From Leisingera aquaemixtae (GTDB lineage Bacteria > Pseudomonadota > Alphaproteobacteria > Rhodobacterales > Rhodobacteraceae), in contig NZ_JAHVJQ010000004.1 of assembly GCF_019801145.1 (NCBI RefSeq), positions 186,001 through 250,000 on the forward strand: a stretch of 64,000 nt of DNA. Reading direction: 5' to 3'. The notes under the pieces are model-generated. The model searched no databases. It saw nothing but the letters and a program-made list of their open reading frames with translations, and was not told where the DNA came from. Position 1 is the first letter of the stretch. The number at the start of each line of letters is the position of its first letter. The position numbers and the translations under genes are program-made. Below, one piece after another: positions 47,202-56,224 of the stretch.

Positions 47202-47242
47202 GGGTTTTCTCCTTTTTCTGAGAGGCAGAAAACCAGAGGTCT

Positions 47243-47262
47243 GCTGACATCCTGTTGTCAGC
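47243..47262. promoter_or_regulatory. Palindrome between small gene and YafY-type regulator
   Basis: GCTGACA-N6-TGTCAGC (7-bp exact arms) in the 104-bp divergent gap, 43 bp before the regulator start. It is a candidate site for the adjacent HTH-WYL protein. Confidence 0.5.
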
Positions 47263-47305
47263 GGCTTGTGTTAAGGTGGCAGCAGATTGTCACTGGAGCC
47301 TGCCC

Positions 47306-47995
47306 ATGCCCCGCACCGGACGCCTGTTCGAAATCATCCAGATCCTGCGCTCTGCCCCGGCACCGGTGCGGGCGGAAGACCTCGCGGAGAAGCTTGAGGT
47401 CTCAAAACGCACCATCTACCGCGACATTGCCGCCTTGCAGGCGATGCGCACGCCGGTCGAGGGGGAGGCGGGTATCGGTTACATGCTGCGCAAGGGCTAT
47501 GATCTGCCACCGCTTAATTTCGACGAAGAAGAGCTGGAGGCGCTGCACGTCGGACTGGCAATGCTGATGCGCACCGGCGATGGCGCCATGCAGCAGGCCG
47601 CCGCCAGGGTCAGCCGCAAGATTCGTGATGTGCATGCCTCGGCGGAATGGCTGCAGGTGGCTCCCTGGGGGGCGCCGCTGGATGACCCCGAGCAGGGCTG
47701 CGTGTCCAAGGCGCTGCTGCGCCAGGCGGTGCGCGAATGCCGCAAGCTGCAGCTGACCTACCTCAGCCCCGAACGCGGAGAAAGCCGCAGGACCCTGCGG
47801 CCGCTGGCGCTGATCTATCACATTGAATGCACCATGCTCGCCGCCTGGTGCGAATTGCGCGGCGGCTTCCGGCATTTCCGCACCGACCGTATGCTGTCGG
47901 CGGAGATCCGGGAGGACAGTTTTGCCGCCGAGGCGAAAACCCTCCGCAGGCTCTGGATGGAACAGGAAGGCTGGAACTTCGCATTTTCGCCCTGA
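47306..47995 (+). CDS. YafY-type HTH-WYL transcriptional regulator
   Basis: 229 residues from ATG 47306. The HTH_11 domain is at residues about 3-58 (RLFEIIQILRSAPAPVRAEDLAEKLEVSKRTIYRDIAALQ), followed by a WYL-type sensor domain (LSPERGESRRTLRPLALIYHIECTMLAAWCELRGGFRHFRTDRM). In canonical WYL proteins the motif Trp-Tyr-Leu appears; here the equivalent is Thr-Met-Leu-Ala-Ala-Trp, so it is divergent. Such proteins often respond to nucleic acid or nucleotide signals. It is divergent from the small hypothetical gene. Confidence 0.9.
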   Translation: MPRTGRLFEIIQILRSAPAPVRAEDLAEKLEVSKRTIYRDIAALQAMRTPVEGEAGIGYMLRKGYDLPPLNFDEEELEALHVGLAMLMRTGDGAMQQAAARVSRKIRDVHASAEWLQVAPWGAPLDDPEQGCVSKALLRQAVRECRKLQLTYLSPERGESRRTLRPLALIYHIECTMLAAWCELRGGFRHFRTDRMLSAEIREDSFAAEAKTLRRLWMEQEGWNFAFSP

Positions 47996-48135
47996 AACCG
48001 GGTCCTTCTGCGGGTTTTGCGCGGTATTCCGCCGAACCGGATTTCCCTTCCCTTGAGAACGCCGCGCAGCATCACGATATTCGTGCCGACTGCCGGGCGC
48101 CGCCCGGACCTTAGAAAGCAGAAGGCAATTTGAAA

Positions 48136-48792
48136 ATGCAGATGAAACTCACCACGGCTGGTATTGTCGCCGCAGCACTGGGCCTGAGCGCCTGTACCGA
48201 CCCCGCAACCATCGGCACTCCGGGCAGCAACACCCAGAAGGGCGCGGTTCTGGGCGGTATCATCGGTGCCGGCGTTGGCGCGATTGCCAACGACTCCGAC
48301 CGTGGGCTGGGGGCTGCGACCGGCGCGCTGGTCGGGGCCGCTGCAGGCAGCGTGATCGGCAACCAACTGGACGCGCAGGAGCGCGAGCTGCGCCAGAACC
48401 TGTCGAATGACGATATCACCATCGTCAACACCGGCGACCGGCTGATCCTGTCCTTCCCGAATGACTTGACCTTTGCCACCGACAGCGCGGCAATCTCGCC
48501 GGCGGTGCAGGGCGATCTGCGCCGCGTGGCCAACAGCCTGGTGCGCTACCCCAACAGCACCATCCAGGTGATCGGCCATACCGACAGCGATGGCGACGCG
48601 GGCTACAACCAGGGCCTGTCAGAGCGCCGCGCCAACGCAGTGGCCAGCGAAATTGCAGCCGGCGGCGTGCCTTACCACCGCATGCGCATCATCGGCCGCG
48701 GCGAGGAGCAGCCGGTGGCCTCGAACCTGACGCCGGAGGGCAAGGCCCGCAACCGCCGCGTCGAGGTGGTGGTGATCCCGCAGGCTGCCTGA
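48136..48792 (+). CDS. OmpA-family lipoprotein (YiaD/PAL-like)
   Basis: 218 residues. Lipoprotein signal with lipobox LSAC (Cys near residue 20). A glycine-zipper segment (GAVLGGIIGAGVGAIAND, then GAATGALVGAAAGSVIG) may lie in or on the membrane. The C-terminal OmpA domain (about 105-218) binds peptidoglycan: DLTFATDSAAISPAVQGDLRRVANSL, VIGHTDSDGDAGYNQGLSERRANAV, and KARNRRVEVVVIP. The start could also be the ATG two codons on. It closes with a strong terminator. Confidence 0.93.
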   Translation: MQMKLTTAGIVAAALGLSACTDPATIGTPGSNTQKGAVLGGIIGAGVGAIANDSDRGLGAATGALVGAAAGSVIGNQLDAQERELRQNLSNDDITIVNTGDRLILSFPNDLTFATDSAAISPAVQGDLRRVANSLVRYPNSTIQVIGHTDSDGDAGYNQGLSERRANAVASEIAAGGVPYHRMRIIGRGEEQPVASNLTPEGKARNRRVEVVVIPQAA

Positions 48793-48815
48793 TCTGGCTC
48801 TGCCGGCATGAATTG

Positions 48816-48845
48816 CAGCCCGCCCCGCAAGGGGCGGGCTGTTTT
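48816..48845 (+). terminator. Terminator of the OmpA-family lipoprotein gene
   Basis: Perfect 11-bp stem CAGCCCGCCCC/GGGGCGGGCTG with loop GCAA and a following TTTT, 23 bp after the stop. Confidence 0.9.
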
Positions 48846-48966
48846 CGTTCTGCTACAGCAGCTTTACGCAACGCTGCACATTGCTTGCGCGGGCATGGCT
48901 GTTTCATGCTGGAGGCGGCCTCTTACATGATAGGGGCAACACAGACGCGAACAGAAGGAACTCCCC

Positions 48967-49509
48967 ATGGCTGACCCTGTCCTGCTGACCATTTCCGGCT
49001 CGCTGCGCCGTGAGGCCACCAACCGCAAGCTTCTGGCCGAAGCCGCGCGGGTGTTCGGCCCGGCCACTGTCGTGGAGGCCGATCTGAACCTGCCGCTGTA
49101 TGATGGCGATGTAGAAGCAGCGGAGGGGATCCCGCCTGCCGTGCAGGTGCTAGCAGATCAGATCGCGGCTGCGGATGCGGTGGCGATCTCCACCCCGGAA
49201 TACAACAAGGGGCCGTCGGGCGTGCTGAAGAATGCGCTCGACTGGGTCAGCCGCACCGAGGGCAGCCCCTGGGCGGACAAGCCGGTGGCGGTGATGTCAG
49301 CGGCGGCAGGCCGGGCCGGGGGCGAGCGCGCGCAGATGATCCTGCGCGGCTTCCTGGTGCCCTTCCAGCCGCGGCTGATCACCGGACCTGAGGTGCATCT
49401 TGCCGGATCCAGCAAGGAATTTGACGAGCGCGGACGGCTGACGAGCGACCAGTACGAGGCCACGCTGACCAAGCTGATGCAGAAGCTGCGGGAAAACATC
49501 AGCCGCTGA
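48967..49509 (+). CDS. NADPH-dependent FMN reductase
   Basis: 180 residues. Flavodoxin-like fold of the NADPH-dependent FMN reductase/chromate reductase family: SGSLRREATNRKLLAEA binds the FMN phosphate, and STPEYNKGPSGVLKNALDWVSR is the family signature near the isoalloxazine. It reduces quinones, FMN or chromate with NAD(P)H. It is followed after 36 bp by the MaoC-like gene. Confidence 0.92.
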   Translation: MADPVLLTISGSLRREATNRKLLAEAARVFGPATVVEADLNLPLYDGDVEAAEGIPPAVQVLADQIAAADAVAISTPEYNKGPSGVLKNALDWVSRTEGSPWADKPVAVMSAAAGRAGGERAQMILRGFLVPFQPRLITGPEVHLAGSSKEFDERGRLTSDQYEATLTKLMQKLRENISR

Positions 49510-49545
49510 ACTTGCCACCTGGCGGGGCGCGGCTAATGTGGCGGC

Positions 49546-50367
49546 ATGAGTAACGACACCGCCTCCGCCCCCGCGCTGCTTGTAACGGACATGATGGACC
49601 CGGCCCGCGCAGCCGCCTTTCAGGCTGCGCTGGGGCTGACGCCGCAGGTTGCGGCAGGCAGCCGGCTGCCGCCCTTCTTTCATCAGCTTTACTTCTGGAC
49701 GCCGCTGCCGCCGGGTGCACTGGGCCGCGACGGTCACCCCAAGGTCGGCGGAGCCGGGCTGATCCCGGACATGGGCCTGCCGCGGCGCATGTGGGCTGGC
49801 GGGCGGTTGCGGTTTCAGGCGCCTTTGCGGGCCGGCATCGCGGCAGAGAAAACCTCCGTGCTGGAAAAGGCGGAGCGGAAAACCGGCAGAACCGGGCCCT
49901 TGGGGATTGTGACGCTGCGCCATGAGATCCGGCAGGAGGGCGCGCTGTGCCTGACCGAATGGCATGATCTGGTCTATCGCGAGGACCCCGATCCGGCAGC
50001 GCCGAAACCTGTGCCGCCAGAAGCGCGTACCGACGAGACGGAAGCGCGGGAGGTGTCGTTCAGCTCAACCCTGCTGTTCCGTTACTCGGCGCTGACCTTC
50101 AACGGGCACCGGATCCACTATGACCTGGACTACGCCCGCGATGTTGAGGGTTACGAAGGTCTGGTGGTGCACGGACCGCTGCTGGCGCAGCACCTGATGC
50201 TGCTGGCAGAGGAACTGATGGGGCCACTGGCGGAGTTTTCGTTCCGGGCGTCGTCGCCGCTGATGCATTCCGAAAGCGCCGTTTTGTGCCGCAACGGCCC
50301 GGACCTGTGGGTGCGCGGACCGGACGGGCGGCAGTGCATGAGCGCAACGGCAGCCCCCAAGCTATGA
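49546..50367 (+). CDS. MaoC-like hydratase (COG3777, mesaconyl-C4-CoA/itaconyl-CoA hydratase-like)
   Basis: 273 residues with two hot-dog halves. The C-terminal half has the hydratase signature FRYSALTFNGHRIHYDLDYARDVEGYEGLVVHGPLLAQHLM, with the Asp/His pair expected for R-specific hydratases (DYA... / HGPL). The N-terminal half carries LPPFFHQLYFW and GGRLRFQAPL as in HTD2/MeH. It may hydrate a branched C5 unsaturated acyl-CoA. No pathway partner is adjacent, so the substrate is open. Confidence 0.83.
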   Translation: MSNDTASAPALLVTDMMDPARAAAFQAALGLTPQVAAGSRLPPFFHQLYFWTPLPPGALGRDGHPKVGGAGLIPDMGLPRRMWAGGRLRFQAPLRAGIAAEKTSVLEKAERKTGRTGPLGIVTLRHEIRQEGALCLTEWHDLVYREDPDPAAPKPVPPEARTDETEAREVSFSSTLLFRYSALTFNGHRIHYDLDYARDVEGYEGLVVHGPLLAQHLMLLAEELMGPLAEFSFRASSPLMHSESAVLCRNGPDLWVRGPDGRQCMSATAAPKL

Positions 50368-50371
50368 ATCG

Positions 50372-50470
50372 GAGCGCTCCTGGGCCCAAGGGTGCCCTGA
50401 GCCGGGCAGATTAGCGGCTTGGGCGTAGTGCTGCTGCGCGGCGACTGGCGCCGCCCTTGGCCCGTCAAAG
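50372..50470. repeat. Nested-palindrome intergenic repeat, copy 8 (diverged)
   Basis: Contains TGGGCCCAAGGGTGCCC at 50381-50397, a CTGGCGCCGCCCTTGGCCC stretch, and several short complementary arms. It shares GCCCAAGG and GGCGCC pieces with the other copies but lacks GCGGGAG. It lies between the convergent MaoC-like and FAD oxidoreductase genes. Confidence 0.45.
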
Positions 50471-50486
50471 GGCGAAGGGGCTGGGA

Positions 50487-51527
50487 TTAGAGGTTGTCCT
50501 CTACCCTGAAGCCTTGCGGGATGCTGTCCATGTCTTCCAGCAGCAGGTCCGCCATCACATGTGCTACCTTGGGGGCCATGCCGAAGCCGATCTTGAAGCC
50601 ACCGTTAGCAATGTAATGGCCATTGCGGCCCGGCCAGGCGCCGAGCATCGGGGCACGGGACTTGGCCCGGGGGCGCACGCCGGCCCAGCGTTCGATGACC
50701 TCCGCCCCGTGCAGCACCGGCACCGCGGCGCGGGCGCGCTCAATCACGTCGTCAAGCTGGCCATCAGTGGCTCTTCCGTCGTCGAATTCCCGTTCGCTGG
50801 TGGAGCCGATCGCCAGGGTTCCGTCCGCATGCGGGATGATGTGCAGGCCGTCAGCATAGAGCTGCGGCACCTCGCCTTCGTGAAAGCGCAAGAGCGCCGC
50901 CTGGCCCTTGACGCCGCCGCCGATCGTCTTGCCGAAGTTTTCGTTCAGCTCCAAGAGGCCCGCGTAGCCCTTGGCATGCACCACCTTGCCCTGATCGGCC
51001 GCTTCCTGCTGCACCTCAACACCCATAACCGCCAGGGCGGAGACCAGCGCGGCGCAGGCGCGGCGGGGGTGCATGCGGGCGCTGAGGGTGTCGTGAATGA
51101 CATAGCCGGTGGCGCTGGGCGGCACCCAGGGCCCGAGGCTGTCCGCGTCGCAGACCGTCCACTCGGCCTCATTCTTCCACAGTTTGCGGGCGGAAGCTTC
51201 GCGACTGCGGGCAAGCTCTAGGGAGCGTTCATCGTTGATGGGCTGCAGGCGCCCGGTGCGGCCGTAACCGGGGGACACACCGCCGGTGGCCTCGACCCCT
51301 TCCCAGAAGCCTTCTGCCATCAGCAGGCTTTCAAGCTGGAACTGCTTCTTGGAGTTCCAGTTTTCCGGCACATGCGGGGCCAAGGCGCCGACCAGGCCGC
51401 CGCTGGAGCCTGCACCTGCCCCGAACGGGTCCACCACCTGCACCTTTGCACCGTGCCGGGCGCAGAGCCAGGCAATTGACAGGCCGAAAATGCCCGCCCC
51501 GCGCACTGTTACATCTGCCATTGCCAT
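50487..51527 (-). CDS. FAD-dependent oxidoreductase, MnmC C-terminal (MnmC2)-like
   Basis: 346 residues from ATG 51527 (AAAGGA upstream); a second ATG two codons on is possible. DAO-family fold: FAD site VTVRGAGIFGLSIAWLCARHG at the N-terminus, later GTLAIGSTSEREFDDG and the C-terminal GRNGHYIANGGFKIGFGMAPKVAHVMADLLL. The closest neighbour logic is the FAD domain of MnmC, which cleaves the carboxymethyl group from cmnm5(s2)U34 in tRNA: the divergent gene, starting 58 bp away, encodes MnmD, the methyltransferase half of MnmC. DadA or glycine oxidase are alternatives on sequence alone. Confidence 0.75.
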   Translation of the reverse strand: MAMADVTVRGAGIFGLSIAWLCARHGAKVQVVDPFGAGAGSSGGLVGALAPHVPENWNSKKQFQLESLLMAEGFWEGVEATGGVSPGYGRTGRLQPINDERSLELARSREASARKLWKNEAEWTVCDADSLGPWVPPSATGYVIHDTLSARMHPRRACAALVSALAVMGVEVQQEAADQGKVVHAKGYAGLLELNENFGKTIGGGVKGQAALLRFHEGEVPQLYADGLHIIPHADGTLAIGSTSEREFDDGRATDGQLDDVIERARAAVPVLHGAEVIERWAGVRPRAKSRAPMLGAWPGRNGHYIANGGFKIGFGMAPKVAHVMADLLLEDMDSIPQGFRVEDNL

Positions 51528-51585
51528 TTGCTGATCCTTTCGCCAGTGTCGCGCCGTTCCAGACACTCACTTAGGGGATTATAGC

Positions 51586-52254
51586 ATGGCAGACCAGCAG
51601 GCCCGCCTCAGCTGGCGCGATGGCACTGTTCCGGTGTCGGATCAGTTCGATGATCCCTATTTCTCAAACCAGGACGGGCTGGCAGAGACGGAGCATGTGT
51701 TCCTGGCTGGAAACAGCTTGCCGGAGCGGTTTGCTCCGGGCTTTCATATTGCCGAGCTGGGCTTTGGCACCGGTCTCAACATGCTGGCGGCCTGGCGTGC
51801 CTGGGAAGCAGCAGGGCAGGAAGGGCCGCTGCGCTTCACCAGTTTCGAGGCCTTCCCGATGGCGCCTGGTGATATGGACAAGGCGCTGGAGGCGTTTCCG
51901 GCGGTTGCCCCCTGGGCGGAGCGGTTCCTGGCCAAGTGGCATGGCACAGGGGCTTGCGATCTGGGCAGCCTGCAACTGGAGGTGATCCAGGGCGACGCGC
52001 GGGTGTCGCTGCCGGAGTGGACAGGGCTGGCGGATGCTTGGTTTCTGGACGGGTTCTCTCCGGCCAAAAACCCTGAGTTGTGGGAGGAGGCGCTGATGGC
52101 GGAGGTTGCGGCGCATACCGCGCCCGGCGGCTCGGCGGCGACCTATACTGCAGCGGGCTTTGTCCGCCGCGGGCTGGAGGCAGCAGGATTTGAAGTGACC
52201 CGCATTCCCGGTTACGGGCGCAAGCGGCATATGACAAAGGCGGTATTGCGATGA
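51586..52254 (+). CDS. mnmD: tRNA 5-methylaminomethyl-2-thiouridine methyltransferase (MnmD)
   Basis: 222 residues. Adds the final methyl to nm5(s2)U34 of tRNA using SAM. Motifs: LSWRDGTVPVSDQFDDPYFSNQDGLAETEHVFL at the start, the SAM loop IAELGFGTGLNMLAAWRAW, and DAWFLDGFSPAKNPELWEEALM, all matching the N-terminal half of E. coli MnmC. The oxidase half is missing here and lies on the opposite strand next door. Its stop overlaps the ATG of the following EamA permease. Confidence 0.94.
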   Translation: MADQQARLSWRDGTVPVSDQFDDPYFSNQDGLAETEHVFLAGNSLPERFAPGFHIAELGFGTGLNMLAAWRAWEAAGQEGPLRFTSFEAFPMAPGDMDKALEAFPAVAPWAERFLAKWHGTGACDLGSLQLEVIQGDARVSLPEWTGLADAWFLDGFSPAKNPELWEEALMAEVAAHTAPGGSAATYTAAGFVRRGLEAAGFEVTRIPGYGRKRHMTKAVLR

Positions 52255-53159
52255 GCATGGTTCCACAGGGCAAAAGCCTGCCTCAGCCCCGGGTGCAGCA
52301 GAACAACGTGCCGCTGGGTATTCTGCTGATGATCGGAGCCACCATCGTCTTTGCCCTGCAGGACGGCATTTCGCGCCATCTGGCGGGCACCTACAACACC
52401 TACATGGTGGTGATGGTGCGCTACTGGTTCTTTGCTGCCTTTGTGGTTTTCCTGGCGGCAAGGGCGCCGGGAGGGATCAAGGAGGCTGCCCGTACCGACC
52501 AGCTGTGGCTGCAGATCTTCCGCGGCGTTTTGCTGGTCGCTGAAATCTGTGTGGCGGTCTATGGCTTTACCGTGCTGGGCCTTATCGAGAGCCAGGCGGT
52601 GTTCATCTGCTATCCGCTGCTGGTCGCGGCGCTGAGCGGCCCGGTCCTGGGTGAAAGCGTCGGCTGGCGGCGCTGGGTGGCGATCGGCGTCGGCCTGATC
52701 GGGGTGCTGGTTATCCTGCAGCCGGGCATGGGCGTGTTCAACCCGGCCGCGGTGATACCGTTCATCTCGGCGCTGATGTTTGCCGTTTACGGGCTGGTGA
52801 CGCGCTACGCCGCGCGCAGGGACAGCACCGCCACCAGTTTCTTCTGGACCGGGGTTGCCGGCATGGTCTTCATGACCGCAATCGGCATCTGGTTCTGGGA
52901 GCCGATGAGCCAAGGCGACTGGTTCTGGATGGCGCTGCTGTGCGTTTCGGGCGTGACCGGCCACTGGCTGCTGATCAAGTGCTACGAGATGGCCGAGGCC
53001 AGCGCAGTTCAGCCTTTCGCCTATTTCCACCTGATCTGGGCGGCGATGCTGGGCATGGCGGTGTTCGGCGAGGTGATCCGCACCAATGTCGCCATCGGTG
53101 CAGGCATCATCATCGCCGCGGGCCTGTTCACCCTATGGCGCGAACGCGTGAAGGGTTGA
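52251..53159 (+). CDS. EamA/DMT-family permease
   Basis: 302 residues, ten hydrophobic segments, two EamA repeats (LGILLMIGATIVFALQDGISRHLAG early, FAYFHLIWAAMLGMAVFGE late). It belongs to the RhaT/S-adenosylmethionine-uptake-like branch (EAARTDQLWLQIFRGVLL). It starts 4 bp inside the mnmD stop. The 3' end overlaps the convergent lytic transglycosylase gene by 27 bp. The substrate is unknown; SAM uptake is conceivable by family but not shown. Confidence 0.88.
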   Translation: MSMVPQGKSLPQPRVQQNNVPLGILLMIGATIVFALQDGISRHLAGTYNTYMVVMVRYWFFAAFVVFLAARAPGGIKEAARTDQLWLQIFRGVLLVAEICVAVYGFTVLGLIESQAVFICYPLLVAALSGPVLGESVGWRRWVAIGVGLIGVLVILQPGMGVFNPAAVIPFISALMFAVYGLVTRYAARRDSTATSFFWTGVAGMVFMTAIGIWFWEPMSQGDWFWMALLCVSGVTGHWLLIKCYEMAEASAVQPFAYFHLIWAAMLGMAVFGEVIRTNVAIGAGIIIAAGLFTLWRERVKG

Positions 53160-55100
53160 GCCCTTCAGCTCCTTGGAGAACGGAACCGGCAGCGGCGCCT
53201 TGCCCAGCCGGGCCCGGTAGACCGGCAGGCTTTCGGTGACCCGCATCACGTAGTTGCGGGTCTCGTTGAAGGGGATGTGTTCGATCCAGTCAACGATATC
53301 TGGGTCGCCGTCCCGGGGATCACCATAGCGTTCCATCCAGGCTATGGGGCGGTGCGGGCCGGCGTTGTAGCCGGCCGCCATCATCACAACGTTGCCGCGG
53401 AACTTGCCGGCCAGGCCTGCCAGGTAATTGGCCCCCAGCTTGGCGTTGTAATCCCACTCCGCTGTCAGGCGGGACGTCTTGTGGTTTGCCAGAATGCCCA
53501 GTTCCGTTGCCACCAGCTTGGCCGTTGCCGGCATCACCTGCATCAGCCCGCGTGCGCCGGCATGGCTGACGACCGCAGGATCAAACTCGCTTTCGCGCCG
53601 GGCAATGGCCAGGGTCATTTCTTCGGCCATAGGCAGCTGACGCTTGGCAACCGCGTGCAGCGGGTAGTAGGCGCCCTCCAGCTCCACCCCGCCGCGGGCA
53701 GCGCGTTTTGAGATCATCACCGCCAGATGCGGCTGGTCCAATTCCACCGCCATTTGCCCCAGCTGGCGCGCCTGGACCGGTGGCAGGGTCTCCACCAGAT
53801 GAGTAAGAAAGCGCTCTGCCAGCGCCAGATCGCCGGCTTCCAGCAGCATCAGCCCGGCCTCGGCCACCGAGGATTGCATGAAAGCCGCCTTGCGCCAGTC
53901 AGGCATGGGGGCGGGTTTCACCAGCGCCGGATCAAAGGGGCGTCCAAGTTTTTCGGCGGCCAGCAGGCCATAGAAAGACGTCTGGTATTCCGCGCCTTTG
54001 GCATAGGCCTCGTGCGCCTTGTCGGCTTCGCCCATTGCCGCATAGGCCCGGCCCAGCCAGTAGCCGCCGCGGCCGATCGAGATCGGGGTCTCGACCGAGG
54101 AAAGGAACCGCTGAAAATGCACCACAGCAAGCTCGGGGTCGCGCAAATTCTGCAAGGCGATGTAGCCGGCCAGCCATTCGCAGTCGGAATAGCCATAACC
54201 GTCCTCGGGCGTGGAGAAATGATAGGCCGCAAGCTGGTAGGCGCGCTCGTGATCGCCGTCGCGCATCAATTGCCGGGCCAGATCGCGGCGGCGGTTGAGC
54301 CATTTTCCCGGCTCGCCCAGTTTCTCTGCGCTGGTACTGCGGTCCATCATCATGTCGATGGCGCTGTCCTGCAGCCGCTTGCGGTCGCGCCAGGCAAAGC
54401 GGTCGTACGCAAGACCGGCAGAGGCTTGCAGGCTGGCGGGAACGGCTTCGATCTTGGCGTCCACGCCTGGGGCACGTTCCTGCAGGGCTATGCGGGCTTC
54501 TGCCAGTTTACGCTCAGGCTCGGGAACCAGTGGCAGCATCCGCTTGGAACTAACCAGATGATCCTCCCACAAGAGCCGGTCCAGCCGCGCGGTGTGGTGC
54601 GGCTTCAGCAGCTTGCCGAAGTCCCGCAAGTAGAGCTTCTGGATCGCGCTGCCCATCGCCATGGTGCGCCAGGCCAGCACGATCTCCGCCTCGCCGTCGC
54701 CGCGGCGCCCGGCAGCAATCAGGGCCTTGCCCAGGCTCAGCGCGCCTTCAGCAGTTTGCGGACGGTCTTCGGCATAAAAGGCCAGGATGGTCTCGCGCCC
54801 GGTGGCGGCTATGGCGTCCTCATTCTGGCGGCGCAGGTAGTCGAGCCCGGGCCAGTCCGGGCGCCGATCCAGAAACGCCATTACATCGCCTGCTGATCCC
54901 AGCCCGGCCCGCAGCCGGTGCCATTCGATGACATCGCGCGCCACGCTTTGACGCTTGCCCGCTTCGCGCGCGGCCTGATCCCATTTCTCGGCCCGCATCA
55001 GATCAAGCGCCGTGCCCAAATCGCGGGCTTGGGCAGGTGCTCCGGGCAGGGCCGCCGCAATGAGCAGAATAAGGGCCAGAATGCGTGTCATCTCTTGCAT
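53133..55100 (-). CDS. slt: Soluble lytic murein transglycosylase
   Basis: 655 residues. Cleaves peptidoglycan with formation of 1,6-anhydro-MurNAc. A signal peptide (LALILLIAAALPGAPAQA) is followed by a long alpha-superhelical (U/L) domain up to about residue 470, then the SLT domain: IARRESEFDPAVVSHAGARGLMQVMPATAK with the catalytic Glu in RRESEF, AGYNAGPHRPIAW, and ETRNYVMRVTE. The ATG at 55100 gives MQEMTRIL; the next ATG (55091) is equally possible. It overlaps the convergent permease gene by 27 bp. Confidence 0.94.
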   Translation of the reverse strand: MQEMTRILALILLIAAALPGAPAQARDLGTALDLMRAEKWDQAAREAGKRQSVARDVIEWHRLRAGLGSAGDVMAFLDRRPDWPGLDYLRRQNEDAIAATGRETILAFYAEDRPQTAEGALSLGKALIAAGRRGDGEAEIVLAWRTMAMGSAIQKLYLRDFGKLLKPHHTARLDRLLWEDHLVSSKRMLPLVPEPERKLAEARIALQERAPGVDAKIEAVPASLQASAGLAYDRFAWRDRKRLQDSAIDMMMDRSTSAEKLGEPGKWLNRRRDLARQLMRDGDHERAYQLAAYHFSTPEDGYGYSDCEWLAGYIALQNLRDPELAVVHFQRFLSSVETPISIGRGGYWLGRAYAAMGEADKAHEAYAKGAEYQTSFYGLLAAEKLGRPFDPALVKPAPMPDWRKAAFMQSSVAEAGLMLLEAGDLALAERFLTHLVETLPPVQARQLGQMAVELDQPHLAVMISKRAARGGVELEGAYYPLHAVAKRQLPMAEEMTLAIARRESEFDPAVVSHAGARGLMQVMPATAKLVATELGILANHKTSRLTAEWDYNAKLGANYLAGLAGKFRGNVVMMAAGYNAGPHRPIAWMERYGDPRDGDPDIVDWIEHIPFNETRNYVMRVTESLPVYRARLGKAPLPVPFSKELKGSTLHAFAP

Positions 55101-55230
55101 TTTCCAACGGTCCGGGGATAGAGGCTTGAACGTTACTTATTGGCGTGCCGGTATCAACTCAAATCACTGGCATTCCGTACCTTGACGGCGGCGGATTGCC
55201 GCCTGCACCTGCAGCGAAGGGAGCGTGCCC

Positions 55231-56103
55231 ATGTTCAAAGGCTCTATGCCAGCACTCGTTACCCCGTTTTCGAACGGCGAGCTGGATCTGGATGCGCTCA
55301 AACGCCTGGTGGAATGGCAGATTGCCGAAGGGTCGACCGGCCTGGTGCCCGTCGGGACCACCGGTGAAAGCCCGACGCTGACCCACGAGGAGCATGAGCA
55401 GGTCATCGCAGAGACGGTCAAGGCAGCGGCTGGCCGGGTGCCGGTGATTGCGGGCGCAGGCTCCAACAACACCGTCGAGATGATTCGCTTTGTCGAGTTT
55501 GCCAAGAAAGTCGGTGCCGATGCGGCGCTGGTCGTGACGCCGTATTACAACAAGCCGACGCAGCGCGGCATGGTGCAGCACTTCCAGGCCGCCCATGACT
55601 GTGCCGAGATCCCGATCATCATCTACAACATCCCCGGCCGCTCGGTCGTCGACATGACGCCTGCGACCATGGGGGAGCTGGCCAAGCTGCCGCGCATCAT
55701 CGGGGTGAAGGATGCCACCGGCGATCTGGCCCGCGTCAGCCAGCAGCGTGCCGCTTGCGGCAAGGAATTCGTGCAGCTGTCTGGCGAAGACGCGACCGCA
55801 CTGGGTTTCAACGCCCACGGCGGTGTTGGCTGCATCTCGGTGACCGCGAACGTCGCGCCGAAGCTCTGTGCCGAATTCCAGGCCGCTACCCTGGCAGGCG
55901 ACTATGCCAAGGCTCTGGAGTATCAGGACAGGCTGATGCCGCTGCACGAGGCGATCTTCATCGAGCCGGGCCTTGCAGGCGCCAAATACGGCCTGTCCAA
56001 GCTCGGCATGTGCAGCGAAGAGGTTCGCTCGCCGCTGACCACGCTGGAGGACAGCACCAAGGCTGCCATCGACGCGGCCATGGTGCACGCGGGCCTGCTG
56101 TAA
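55231..56103 (+). CDS. dapA: 4-hydroxy-tetrahydrodipicolinate synthase
   Basis: 290 residues. Condenses pyruvate with aspartate semialdehyde in lysine and diaminopimelate synthesis. The TIM barrel shows [14 protein letters not shown] (substrate-binding Thr pair), [11 protein letters not shown] with the catalytic Tyr, [13 protein letters not shown], and [10 protein letters not shown] with the Schiff-base Lys. The ATG at 55231 has AAGGGAG at 7 bp; a GTG two codons earlier is the alternative. A terminator follows the stop by 25 bp. Confidence 0.97.
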   Translation: MFKGSMPALVTPFSNGELDLDALKRLVEWQIAEGSTGLVPVGTTGESPTLTHEEHEQVIAETVKAAAGRVPVIAGAGSNNTVEMIRFVEFAKKVGADAALVVTPYYNKPTQRGMVQHFQAAHDCAEIPIIIYNIPGRSVVDMTPATMGELAKLPRIIGVKDATGDLARVSQQRAACGKEFVQLSGEDATALGFNAHGGVGCISVTANVAPKLCAEFQAATLAGDYAKALEYQDRLMPLHEAIFIEPGLAGAKYGLSKLGMCSEEVRSPLTTLEDSTKAAIDAAMVHAGLL

Positions 56104-56128
56104 ACTTTATCCGCATCTGAAAACAGCT

Positions 56129-56160
56129 AGGGCGGCCTCCATCCCAGTGCCGCCCTTTTT
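56129..56160 (+). terminator. Terminator of dapA
   Basis: 8-bp stem AGGGCGGC/GCCGCCCT followed by TTTTT (56156-56160). Confidence 0.88.
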
Positions 56161-56224
56161 GCCTCTTGCCGGTTGGAAATACTCAGGGAGGTGTTGCCCT
56201 GAAGGGGCAAGAGGGGTTGCCCCT

